From positions 1 through 64,000 of the forward strand of contig CAJUID010000002.1 of the NCBI GenBank assembly GCA_910585905.1: 64,000 nt of DNA. The letters are read 5' to 3'. The translations under genes and the position numbers were made by a program. Position 1 is the first letter of the stretch; each line of letters begins with the position of its first letter. Below are positions 1-7,127 of the stretch, one piece after another. The notes under the pieces are model-generated. The model was not told the origin of the DNA and ran no database searches. It saw only the letters and a program-made list of their open reading frames with translations. The stretch is from an uncultured Lachnospiraceae bacterium (GTDB lineage: Bacteria; Bacillota; Clostridia; Lachnospirales; Lachnospiraceae).

Positions 1-52
1 GAGCACACGGCTGTTAACCGTGGGGTTGTTGGTTCGAGCCCAACTCGGGGAG
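1..52 (+). tRNA. tRNA-Asn (GTT), 5' truncated
   Basis: The window opens inside a tRNA. The anticodon loop reads ctGTTaa, and a complete T arm (gttgg-TTCGAGC-ccaac) and 3' acceptor strand (tcgggga plus discriminator g) follow. The 5' acceptor strand and D arm lie outside the window. It is the first of three tandem tRNAs. Confidence 0.9.
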
Positions 53-81
53 TTTTTAATAATTAATATTATTATATTTAT

Positions 82-153
82 GGCTCCATGGTCAAGCGGT
101 TAAGACATCGCCCTTTCACGGCGGTAACACGGGTTCAAATCCCGTTGGAGTCA
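82..153 (+). tRNA. tRNA-Glu (TTC)
   Basis: A complete 72-nt cloverleaf. Acceptor ggctcca pairs with tggagtc, the anticodon loop is ctTTCac, and the T loop is ttcaaat. The CCA end is not encoded. It is the second gene of the Asn-Glu-Cys array. Confidence 0.95.
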
Positions 154-165
154 TTTTAAAATTAC

Positions 166-236
166 GGCGACTTAGCCAAGTGGTAAGGCACGGGACTGCA
201 ACTCCCTGATCACCGGTTCAAATCCGATAGTCGCCT
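166..236 (+). tRNA. tRNA-Cys (GCA)
   Basis: A complete 71-nt cloverleaf. Acceptor ggcgact pairs with agtcgcc, and the anticodon loop is ctGCAac. It is the last gene of the array, and a hairpin terminator follows directly. Confidence 0.95.
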
Positions 237-246
237 TTTTACACTT

Positions 247-276
247 AGCCCTCATAGTTTGTGAGGGTTATTTTTG
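247..276 (+). terminator. Terminator of the tRNA array
   Basis: The stem ccctca/tgaggg is followed by a T-rich tail, directly after tRNA-Cys and before the CotH-like gene. Confidence 0.8.
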
Positions 277-335
277 CATTTTTAAGAAAATGTATGTTGC
301 TATGGGACGTGAAAAAGAAAGAAAAGGAGAGGTGA

Positions 336-2702
336 ATGAAAAAGAAGAACGTAAAAGTAGTGATATCTGTAATGGTGGCAATGAGTGTATGGCTTTGTGG
401 GATGCCAGAAACTGCTCTGGCGCATGGGACAACCAGTCAGACAATAACAAAAGATATGCTGGTCACAACTCCTGATCGGGACTATCAAGTAAATATGACA
501 ATGCAGAGAGATGCATCGGAGGGAGCTTATAATGCATATTTTCTTGATGATAATTTGCAGACCGTTTCGATTGATCTGGAAGAGAATAACTTGAATTACC
601 TTTTACAGAATGCGAAGGACAAGCCTACTGTTATGACAAACAGTGTGACAATTGGAGGAGAAACCATTCGATATACTGGTTTGAAGACTAAAGGAAACTA
701 TACTCTTGAACATTCCTATAATGATAATGATGCGAATGACCGTTTTTCTTTTACAATTAATTTTGGAAAATATATTAAGAAAAAAGAATATGGTGTAAAG
801 CAGAATTTTTACGGATGTAGTAAAATTAGTTTTAATAATTTATATTTCGACCGTTCTATGATGAAAGAGTTTTTTGCGATGAAGCTTATGAGTGAGATGG
901 GCATACCGACGCCGCAGCATGGACTTGCAAAGCTTTATATCAACGGGCAATATTATGGCGTCTATTTTATGGTTGAAGCGATGGATAGCACAATTGTAGA
1001 ACAGTATCAAAATGTACCTTCAGAAGATGTCAGCAGTTATCTTACCAAACCAGTAAATACTGGATTACAGTATGATGCTGCTTTGGATAGTCTGATCACA
1101 GAAGATGGTAAATTTGATTTAAGTTCTGTGTTGGTGACGAATGAAAAGGAAAAATATGAGGCGAAGGGAATTTTAGAAAGCCAGCAGGGATTATGGGAGG
1201 AAGATTCTGACACGCTGCAAGATGTAGTGGATATGCTACCAACAGTATTACAGTGGGAAAAGAAATTGAATCAGTTAAATGAAGGAAAAAACTTTTCAGG
1301 GCAAGATATTGATGTTAACAGCGACGAGTATGTAGCACTGTTAAATACAATTATGGATGTGGATGAGGCATTGCGGTATTTTGCGGCACATAGCTTTTTG
1401 GTTCAGTTGGATGATATGTTTGTCAATCAGCAGAATTATGGGCTATATATTGATAAAAGTGGGAAAAGTACCCTGTTGCCTTGGGATTATGATTTATGTT
1501 TTGGGTGTTACTATCCTGGAACGACAGAGGTTACGGCAAATTTTGATATAGATATGATGTATTGGGAAGGAGTTGGTACAGAAGCAGAACTTGGGAGGCC
1601 ATTCCAGTACAGTAACTATCCTATATTTAATGTAATTTATCAAAATGACAAGTTAATGCAGAAGTTTCATCTATACATGAAAGAATGTTCCAAAATTGTG
1701 CTGCTTGGAGGCGATGTGTTTACAGGCAAAAGTTATCAGCCAGCCTATTTCACATCGTATATTGATAAAATGCAGGAAAAACTGAAAAAAGCAGCATCAG
1801 AGAAGCTGGCATCTAATGTATGGTATCATTTAGGTGCGATTCAGCCAGGCGATATGATTCGTGCATTGCCAAATTTGTCAAAAATAATGGCACAGCGTTC
1901 GATGGGTGTTTACAATCAGGTTGAGGGGAACCCTTTTTGGGTAGCAGGAAATGAATGCGACCTTTCTTCACTGGGAAATGCCATGCGCAGTTGGTATTCT
2001 AACTTTGGATATTTAATGTTGGTAGATGACAAGACAGGGATATCACTAGGTTCGTATTATGGTGAAATGGATGAAGCAAAAAATGGGCAAGCTCCTCATT
2101 TAAAAGTTGTAGAGTTAGAAAAAACAGATTCACATTATCAGGAGGCAAAACAAGCGATTGGCTGTCAAAATGATGAAAATTTAGCGGTTTATCAATTAAA
2201 AGTTTCTGGGACACCAAAAATGAAATATACAGTAAAAATTCCCCTTGACCGTACATATGGCGCAAAGGAAATAGCAGTATATTCCTATACAAAGGAGAAG
2301 ACAACAAAGCTTAATTTAGAAATAGAAGAAAATATTTATACTGGTAAAACTGCTTCCGTACAGTATATTGCTGTATTAAAGACAGTAGGGGAGACACAAT
2401 TAAAAGAAATAGAATTAGAAGATGATTCCACGGATGTACTACCTACTGAACCTGAGGAACAGGATGAGCAGAAAGTACAGAAAAAAATAGCTTTAAACAA
2501 GACGTCTATTACATTAAAAAAGGGAAAGACATTTCAGTTAAAGTTAAAAAATGCCTTAAAAAAAGTAACCTGGAAATCTACAAATAAGAAAGTAGCAATT
2601 GTGGGAAAAAAGGGTAAGGTGACAGCGAAGAAAAAGGGAACTGCTGTGATTCAGGCAGTTTCTGGAAAGAAAACTTATCGCTGCAAGGTAAAAGTAAAGT
2701 AA
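336..2702 (+). CDS. Secreted CotH-like protein kinase with C-terminal bacterial Ig-like domain
   Basis: The protein has 788 aa. Residues 1-29 form a signal peptide (KKK n-region, hydrophobic core, ending near ALA). Residues about 80-480 resemble the CotH family of atypical kinases (spore coat protein H). CotH features seen are the segment with FNNLYFDRSMMKEFFA, the GVYFMVEAMD stretch and the acidic LLPWDYDLCFG motif, where the Asp pair is expected to bind metal/ATP. Residues about 715-788 are a Lys-rich Big_2-type Ig-like fold (TLKKGKTFQLKL, KGTAVIQA), usual in cell-surface proteins. AAGGAGAGG precedes the ATG. The gene stands alone behind the tRNA terminator. CotH kinases phosphorylate Ser residues; the target here is unknown. 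Export plus an Ig domain suggests a surface or secreted role rather than a spore-coat one, but that is inference. Confidence 0.85.
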   Translation: MKKKNVKVVISVMVAMSVWLCGMPETALAHGTTSQTITKDMLVTTPDRDYQVNMTMQRDASEGAYNAYFLDDNLQTVSIDLEENNLNYLLQNAKDKPTVMTNSVTIGGETIRYTGLKTKGNYTLEHSYNDNDANDRFSFTINFGKYIKKKEYGVKQNFYGCSKISFNNLYFDRSMMKEFFAMKLMSEMGIPTPQHGLAKLYINGQYYGVYFMVEAMDSTIVEQYQNVPSEDVSSYLTKPVNTGLQYDAALDSLITEDGKFDLSSVLVTNEKEKYEAKGILESQQGLWEEDSDTLQDVVDMLPTVLQWEKKLNQLNEGKNFSGQDIDVNSDEYVALLNTIMDVDEALRYFAAHSFLVQLDDMFVNQQNYGLYIDKSGKSTLLPWDYDLCFGCYYPGTTEVTANFDIDMMYWEGVGTEAELGRPFQYSNYPIFNVIYQNDKLMQKFHLYMKECSKIVLLGGDVFTGKSYQPAYFTSYIDKMQEKLKKAASEKLASNVWYHLGAIQPGDMIRALPNLSKIMAQRSMGVYNQVEGNPFWVAGNECDLSSLGNAMRSWYSNFGYLMLVDDKTGISLGSYYGEMDEAKNGQAPHLKVVELEKTDSHYQEAKQAIGCQNDENLAVYQLKVSGTPKMKYTVKIPLDRTYGAKEIAVYSYTKEKTTKLNLEIEENIYTGKTASVQYIAVLKTVGETQLKEIELEDDSTDVLPTEPEEQDEQKVQKKIALNKTSITLKKGKTFQLKLKNALKKVTWKSTNKKVAIVGKKGKVTAKKKGTAVIQAVSGKKTYRCKVKVK

Positions 2703-2761
2703 AAAAAGGATGAATTGGTGCAGGAAAAGATATTGAGCAATATGGGGAGAATAAAAATATT

Positions 2762-3202
2762 ATGGGAGATTTTCTAGCAGATATTGAGAAGTATTTTGGC
2801 GGTTCACAGTTGAAACCGGAGCAGTATTCTGCTTTGGGGCTTGCATATATTGGTGATGGTATTTATGACCTCATTATTCGGACAATCGTAGTTGAACTTG
2901 GAAACGGAAAAGTAAAAAAGTTTCATCGCTTAACCAGCGGGGTTGTAAAGGCCGAATCTCAGGCAAGGCTTATGAAGGCGATTCTAGAGCTTTTAAATGA
3001 AGAAGAGTTGGCCATTTACCGACATGGAAGGAATGCAAAGTCTGTGACATCTGCTAAGAATGCTTCTATTGGGGATTATCGCGTGGCAACGGGGTTTGAG
3101 TCATTATTAGGCTACCTGTACTTAAAACATCAGATGGATAGGCTACTTTCCTTAGTAAATGAAGGACTTAAAAGAACAGATTTACTTCCGACAAAGTTAT
3201 AA
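2762..3202 (+). CDS. mrnC: Mini-ribonuclease 3
   Basis: The protein has 146 aa, the full length of Mini-III: an RNase III catalytic domain without the dsRNA-binding domain. The N-terminal ALGLAYIGDGIYDLIIR stretch carries the catalytic Asp. In the Bacillus subtilis homologue the enzyme matures the ends of 23S rRNA. The gene lies directly ahead of rlmB and sigH, the same order as in B. subtilis, supporting a translation/RNA-processing operon. Upstream spacing from the CotH-like gene is about 60 bp without a clear terminator. Confidence 0.92.
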   Translation: MGDFLADIEKYFGGSQLKPEQYSALGLAYIGDGIYDLIIRTIVVELGNGKVKKFHRLTSGVVKAESQARLMKAILELLNEEELAIYRHGRNAKSVTSAKNASIGDYRVATGFESLLGYLYLKHQMDRLLSLVNEGLKRTDLLPTKL

Positions 3203-3266
3203 AAAATATGAAAAGAAGTTTTTAGGGCATGTTGAAAAAGTATATAAGAAAGAATGGATTACAGCT

Positions 3267-4025
3267 ATGAGATATGAGGAATTAACTCTAGAGGGAAGGA
3301 ATGCGGTAATTGAAGCATTCCGGGCAGATAAAACAATTGACAAGATATTTTTGCTGGACGGTTGTCAGGATGGACCGATTCGCACAATATTGAGGGAAGC
3401 AAAAAAGAAGGACACCATTATTAACTTTGTAAAAAAAGAACGCCTGGATCAGATGTCAGAGACAGGGAAACATCAAGGAGTTATCGCATATGCGGCAGCT
3501 TATGAATATGGAACGGTGGAAGAAATGCTGCAGGATGCAGAAAGTAAGGGGGAAGCTCCGTTTCTAATTTTGCTGGACAACATTGAAGATCCCCATAATT
3601 TGGGGTCAATTTTGAGAACAGCAAACCAGGCGGGAGCACATGGCGTGATTATTCCGAAAAGACGCGCGGTAGGGTTGACCGCTGTTGTGGCGAAAGCCTC
3701 GGCAGGCGCAATAAATTATACTCCAGTGGCAAAAGTAACGAACCTTGTTAAGACAATAGAAGATTTGAAAAAGCAGGGAATGTGGTTTGTATGCGGCGAT
3801 ATGGGTGGAGAGTCTATGTACAAATTAGACTTAACTGGGCCAATCGGGGTTGTAATCGGGAGTGAGGGAGATGGTGTGAGCCGGCTAGTCAGAGAAAAGT
3901 GTGACTTTTCTGCAGCGATTCCGATGTTTGGAGATATTGATTCCCTAAATGCGTCTGTTGCGATGGGAGTGCTGTCATATGAGATAGTGCGCCAGAGGCT
4001 TATGAGGAAGGACTATGGAAGATAA
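3267..4025 (+). CDS. rlmB: 23S rRNA (guanosine-2'-O-)-methyltransferase RlmB (TrmH/SPOUT family)
   Basis: This is a SpoU/TrmH-type SAM-dependent 2'-O-methyltransferase. The N-terminal substrate-binding region begins YEELTLEGRNAV. The SPOUT knot motifs are LLDNIEDPHNLGSILRTA (motif 1, Asn/Arg), IGVVIGSEGDGVSR (motif 2) and IPMFGDIDSLNASVA (motif 3). The frame stays open back to an ATG at 3159, overlapping mrnC by 44 bp. I chose the ATG at 3267 because family members start MRYEEL or similar; its ribosome binding site is weak, so the start is uncertain. The 3' end overlaps sigH by 11 bp, indicating translational coupling. Confidence 0.9.
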   Translation: MRYEELTLEGRNAVIEAFRADKTIDKIFLLDGCQDGPIRTILREAKKKDTIINFVKKERLDQMSETGKHQGVIAYAAAYEYGTVEEMLQDAESKGEAPFLILLDNIEDPHNLGSILRTANQAGAHGVIIPKRRAVGLTAVVAKASAGAINYTPVAKVTNLVKTIEDLKKQGMWFVCGDMGGESMYKLDLTGPIGVVIGSEGDGVSRLVREKCDFSAAIPMFGDIDSLNASVAMGVLSYEIVRQRLMRKDYGR

Positions 4026-4629
4026 ATTCGGGAATTTAGATGAATTACAGATTATACAAAATGCTCAAAACGGCGATGAAGAAGCTATGACATACCTGAT
4101 GGAAAAGTATAAAAGTATGGTAAGGGTGCTGTCGCGCCCGTTGTTTCTTATGGATGGTGACAAGGATGATTTGCTGCAGGAGGGCATGATTGGGCTGTTT
4201 AAGGCAGTTAGGACATATGATGCAGGAAAGGATACAGCATTTGAGACTTTTGCTAATCTTTGTATTTCCAGGCAACTTTATTCTGCTATTAAATTATCCA
4301 ACCGCCAGAAGAATATACCGTTAAATTCTTATGTGCCAATTGATGCTGCGGATGGTGAAGATATATCGAATGATCTGGACCGTACGCTTTTGTCAGACAG
4401 AGCGAGGGCGGCATGGCAGCAGAATCCAGAGGAAATTGTAATCGGTGAGGAAAGTGCAAAAAATACAAAGCGCAAGTTGATAAGTAAGCTAAGTAAGATG
4501 GAAACAAAGGTTTTGGATCTCTTTTTAAAAGGATTAACGTATCAGGAGATTGCAGAGAGGCTAGGGAAAACGCCAAAGGCAATTGACAATGCGTTGCAGA
4601 GGATCAAAGGAAAGTTAAAGAAATTATAG
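4015..4629 (+). CDS. sigH: RNA polymerase sigma factor SigH (Spo0H-type)
   Basis: The protein has 204 aa. Sigma-70 region 2 is evident (DLLQEGMIGLFKAVRTYD, then ETFANLCISRQLYSAIK), and region 4 carries the HTH TYQEIAERLGKTPKAIDNALQRIK. In Bacilli and Clostridia SigH drives early sporulation and transition-state genes. The position after mrnC-rlmB matches the conserved sigH locus, and the 11-bp overlap with rlmB supports one operon. No late-sporulation genes are present in the window, so sporulation itself cannot be judged from here. Confidence 0.92.
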   Translation: MEDKFGNLDELQIIQNAQNGDEEAMTYLMEKYKSMVRVLSRPLFLMDGDKDDLLQEGMIGLFKAVRTYDAGKDTAFETFANLCISRQLYSAIKLSNRQKNIPLNSYVPIDAADGEDISNDLDRTLLSDRARAAWQQNPEEIVIGEESAKNTKRKLISKLSKMETKVLDLFLKGLTYQEIAERLGKTPKAIDNALQRIKGKLKKL

Positions 4630-4637
4630 GATAAAGA

Positions 4638-4660
4638 AAAAGCCCTATTATAGGGCATAT
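4638..4660 (-). terminator. Terminator between sigH and tRNA-Thr
   Basis: The hairpin gccctataatagggc, read on the minus strand, is followed by TTTTTCTTTAT, so it terminates tRNA-Thr. On the plus strand it lies directly after sigH and may serve both, but the plus-side T tract is poor. Confidence 0.7.
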
Positions 4661-4661
4661 A

Positions 4662-4734
4662 AGCTGATAACGGGAATCGAACCCGTGACCTCCACCTTAC
4701 CAAGGTGACGCTCTACCGACTGAGCCATATCAGC
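4662..4734 (-). tRNA. tRNA-Thr (GGT)
   Basis: A complete 73-nt cloverleaf on the minus strand. Acceptor GCTGATA pairs with TATCAGC, the anticodon loop is ttGGTaa, and the T loop is TTCGAAT. Its GGT anticodon matches the ACC specifier proposed for the thrS T-box at 49342-49602. Confidence 0.95.
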
Positions 4735-4803
4735 AATCACAAATGATATTATAGCTTAGTTGAGGGAAGATTTCAAGTCTTTTTTTGAGAAAAGAGGTTC
4801 TGT

Positions 4804-5079
4804 ATGATATATAAAATTTTGGGAATTTATTTTCTTTTGATCAATCTAATTAGCTTCTGCATGATGGGATTGGATAAAAATAAGGCGAAAAGAAATAAAT
4901 GGAGGATACCAGAAAAGTCATTGTTTTGTTCTGCCCTGTTAGGTGGAAGCTTGGGGGCAATCATAAGTATGCGCATATTCCATCATAAAACAAGACATTG
5001 GTATTTTGTTTGGGGTATGCCGTTTATACTATTTGTGCAGCTTGTATTGACTGTTGGATTGTATTACTATTTTAAATGA
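4804..5079 (+). CDS. DUF1294 family small membrane protein
   Basis: The protein has 91 aa. Transmembrane segments lie at about 5-22, 40-57 and 66-88. The signature segment has MGLDKNKAKRNKWRIPEK followed by a Gly-rich GGSLGAIISM helix and HHKTRH, typical of DUF1294. The function of the family is unknown. The gene is a single unit beside the divergently oriented tRNA-Thr. The start uses the ATG at 4804 with the weak upstream AGAGG. Confidence 0.8.
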   Translation: MIYKILGIYFLLINLISFCMMGLDKNKAKRNKWRIPEKSLFCSALLGGSLGAIISMRIFHHKTRHWYFVWGMPFILFVQLVLTVGLYYYFK

Positions 5080-5146
5080 TACTAGGTTTTATTCCAGTAT
5101 TTAAAACAATTTATTCGCTGCACTAGATGATAGGGAGGTTTTTGTT

Positions 5147-6253
5147 ATGAAGAAACTTGGGTTTGGGCAGATGCGTTTACCGCTTCTGGATGCAAAAGAT
5201 GTGACAAAGATAGATTATGAAGAGACGTGCCGGATGATGGATTCATTTCTAGAGCAAGGGTTTACTTATGTGGACACCGCATATATGTACCATGAATATG
5301 AGAGTGAGAGAATGGTGAGAAGGGCGCTGGTAGAGCGCCATCCAAGGGAAAGCTTTGTGCTTGCAGATAAATTGCCAACAATGATGTTAAAGACAAAAGA
5401 GGATCAGGAGCGTATTTTTAATGAACAACTAGAAAAATGCGGCGTGGAATATTTTGACTACTATCTGCTGCATTGTCTTAACAAAAATAATTTTGCGACG
5501 GTGGAGCGGCTCGGAAGTTTTGCATTTGGAATGCAGAAAAAGAAAGAGGGAAAAATTCGTAAGCTTGGTTTTTCTTTTCATGATAATGCGGCACTGCTTG
5601 ACGAAATTCTTACAAAGCATCCAGAAACAGAGTTTGTACAGATTCAGTTAAATTATCTTGATTGGGAGAGTGAAAAAGTTCAGTCAAGGCTTTGCTATGA
5701 GGTCTGTGAAAAGCATAATATGCCAGTTATAGTCATGGAGCCGGTGAAGGGCGGAGCCCTTGCGGAGGTGCCAGTCGAGGCTAAGATTATGATGCAGGAA
5801 TATAGCCCGAATGCAACTGTAGCATCATGGGCGGTGCGGTTTGCTGCCAGCCATAAAAATGTGTTTATGGTACTTTCCGGAATGTCTGATATGAAGCAAT
5901 TGTTAGATAATACATCATATATGAAAGAATTTGTCCCAATAAATAAAGAAGAAACTGAGATATTAATGAGGGCTGTTGATATTATAAATTCCAGTATTGA
6001 AGTTTCTTGTACTGGCTGCAGGTATTGTGTAGAGGGCTGTCCAAAGAATATTCCGATACCAAATTATTTTGCGCTGTATAACGGGCATAAGCGTCTGGGA
6101 CAAAACTCTAAAGCGCCCGAGATATATCAGTCAATGAACGGATTTGGCAAGGCGGGGGACTGTATTTCTTGCAAACAGTGTGAAGGGCATTGCCCACAGC
6201 ATTTGCCGATTGCAGAGAAGATGAAAGCAGTGTCAAAAGTATTTGATTACTAG
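5147..6253 (+). CDS. Aldo/keto reductase with C-terminal 4Fe-4S ferredoxin domain
   Basis: The protein has 368 aa. Residues 1-270 form an aldo/keto reductase TIM barrel: the GFGQMRLP start, the catalytic-type VDTAYMYHEYESE segment with Tyr, and the DYYLLHCL strand. Residues about 285-360 carry two Cys motifs, CTGCRYCVEGCP and CISCKQCEGHCP, of the dicluster ferredoxin type. This fused architecture is common in anaerobes and is thought to link NAD(P)H and Fe-S electron flow; the substrate is unknown. The start follows GGGAGG. The next two genes run in the same direction and may be cotranscribed. Confidence 0.9.
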   Translation: MKKLGFGQMRLPLLDAKDVTKIDYEETCRMMDSFLEQGFTYVDTAYMYHEYESERMVRRALVERHPRESFVLADKLPTMMLKTKEDQERIFNEQLEKCGVEYFDYYLLHCLNKNNFATVERLGSFAFGMQKKKEGKIRKLGFSFHDNAALLDEILTKHPETEFVQIQLNYLDWESEKVQSRLCYEVCEKHNMPVIVMEPVKGGALAEVPVEAKIMMQEYSPNATVASWAVRFAASHKNVFMVLSGMSDMKQLLDNTSYMKEFVPINKEETEILMRAVDIINSSIEVSCTGCRYCVEGCPKNIPIPNYFALYNGHKRLGQNSKAPEIYQSMNGFGKAGDCISCKQCEGHCPQHLPIAEKMKAVSKVFDY

Positions 6254-6352
6254 TAGATACATACACAGTTTTATGCTTTGCTTTGTCCATAAAAGTATTG
6301 TATTGGAATCATTGCATTTGCGGGAATAATAAGAATAAAAGAGGGAACAACT

Positions 6353-6754
6353 ATGAAGAAAGTAGAATACACAGTGGATTTTGCAAGCGGTGTAGATAAA
6401 ATATGGCAGGTGGTGACAGATAATAGTAACTGTACATGGCGCAGTGATTTATCTAAAGTGGAGGTGAAAGACGGCGGAAATTTCTTTGTAGAGTATGCAA
6501 AGAATGGATATCCGACAGAATTTACAGTAACGCTTAAGATTCCGCATGAGCGGTATGAGTTTGATATGAAAAATAGTAATATGACTGGACATTGGACAGG
6601 GATTTTTACAAAGTCTAATGGACGGGCAAAGTTTACTTCAATTGAGGAAGTGGAGGTGAAAGGTTTTATCAAAAAGCTTTTTGCCAGAATTTACCTAAAA
6701 AGCCAGCAGAAAAAATATATTGCAGATTTGAAAAAGGCTTTGGGGGAAGAGTAA
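6353..6754 (+). CDS. SRPBCC-superfamily (polyketide cyclase/START-like) protein
   Basis: The protein has 133 aa and fits a single SRPBCC helix-grip domain. It begins with the ligand-binding beta strand (KKVEYTVDFASGVDKIWQVVTD), has central strands around the EFTVTLKIPHERYEFDM stretch, and ends with a long C-terminal helix rich in Lys. No catalytic residue can be assigned. It lies 100 bp after the aldo/keto reductase and 11 bp before the DUF1858 gene, so a shared transcript is likely. Its ligand is unknown. Confidence 0.7.
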   Translation: MKKVEYTVDFASGVDKIWQVVTDNSNCTWRSDLSKVEVKDGGNFFVEYAKNGYPTEFTVTLKIPHERYEFDMKNSNMTGHWTGIFTKSNGRAKFTSIEEVEVKGFIKKLFARIYLKSQQKKYIADLKKALGEE

Positions 6755-6765
6755 GGGGGATTATC

Positions 6766-6963
6766 ATGGTTATAACAAAATATTCGTTAATTGGGGCTAT
6801 CTTACAGTACCATCCTTCTGCAGTTCAGTGTTTTGATGAGATGGGAATGCACTGTACAGCATGCCATATGTCGCCGAAGGAGACCTTAGAGCAGGCGTGC
6901 CAGGCACATCAGTGCAGCCTGGAATTGTTGATTGATAAGTTAGACAAGCATATTAACGGTTAG
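6766..6963 (+). CDS. DUF1858 domain protein
   Basis: The protein has 65 aa, the length of a lone DUF1858 domain. Seen are MVITKYSLIGAILQYHP at the N-terminus and a CTACHM Cys pair after GMH, the redox-type motif of the hybrid-cluster-protein-associated disulfide domain. These domains occur beside Fe-S and redox enzymes, which fits the ferredoxin-fused reductase two genes upstream. A terminator follows at 7065. Confidence 0.85.
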   Translation: MVITKYSLIGAILQYHPSAVQCFDEMGMHCTACHMSPKETLEQACQAHQCSLELLIDKLDKHING

Positions 6964-7064
6964 GTATCATTGCAGGGAAATTTACTGGCTTTATATGCAA
7001 ATTAAAAAAGACAAAATGGCTATTAAAAGATAGGAACTTAATAACCATTTTGCCTATAGCCTGG

Positions 7065-7096
7065 GGCACCATATATAATGGTGCCTGCTTTATTTT
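7065..7096 (+). terminator. Terminator after the DUF1858 gene
   Basis: The stem ggcacc/ggtgcc with loop atatataat is followed by tgctttatttta. It separates the redox group from the convergent GH43 gene. A weaker AT-rich hairpin (aaaatgg...ccatttt) lies just upstream at about 7014-7051. Confidence 0.75.
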
Positions 7097-7127
7097 ATAG
7101 GAATCGGGAGCGATGTAACAATTTTAT

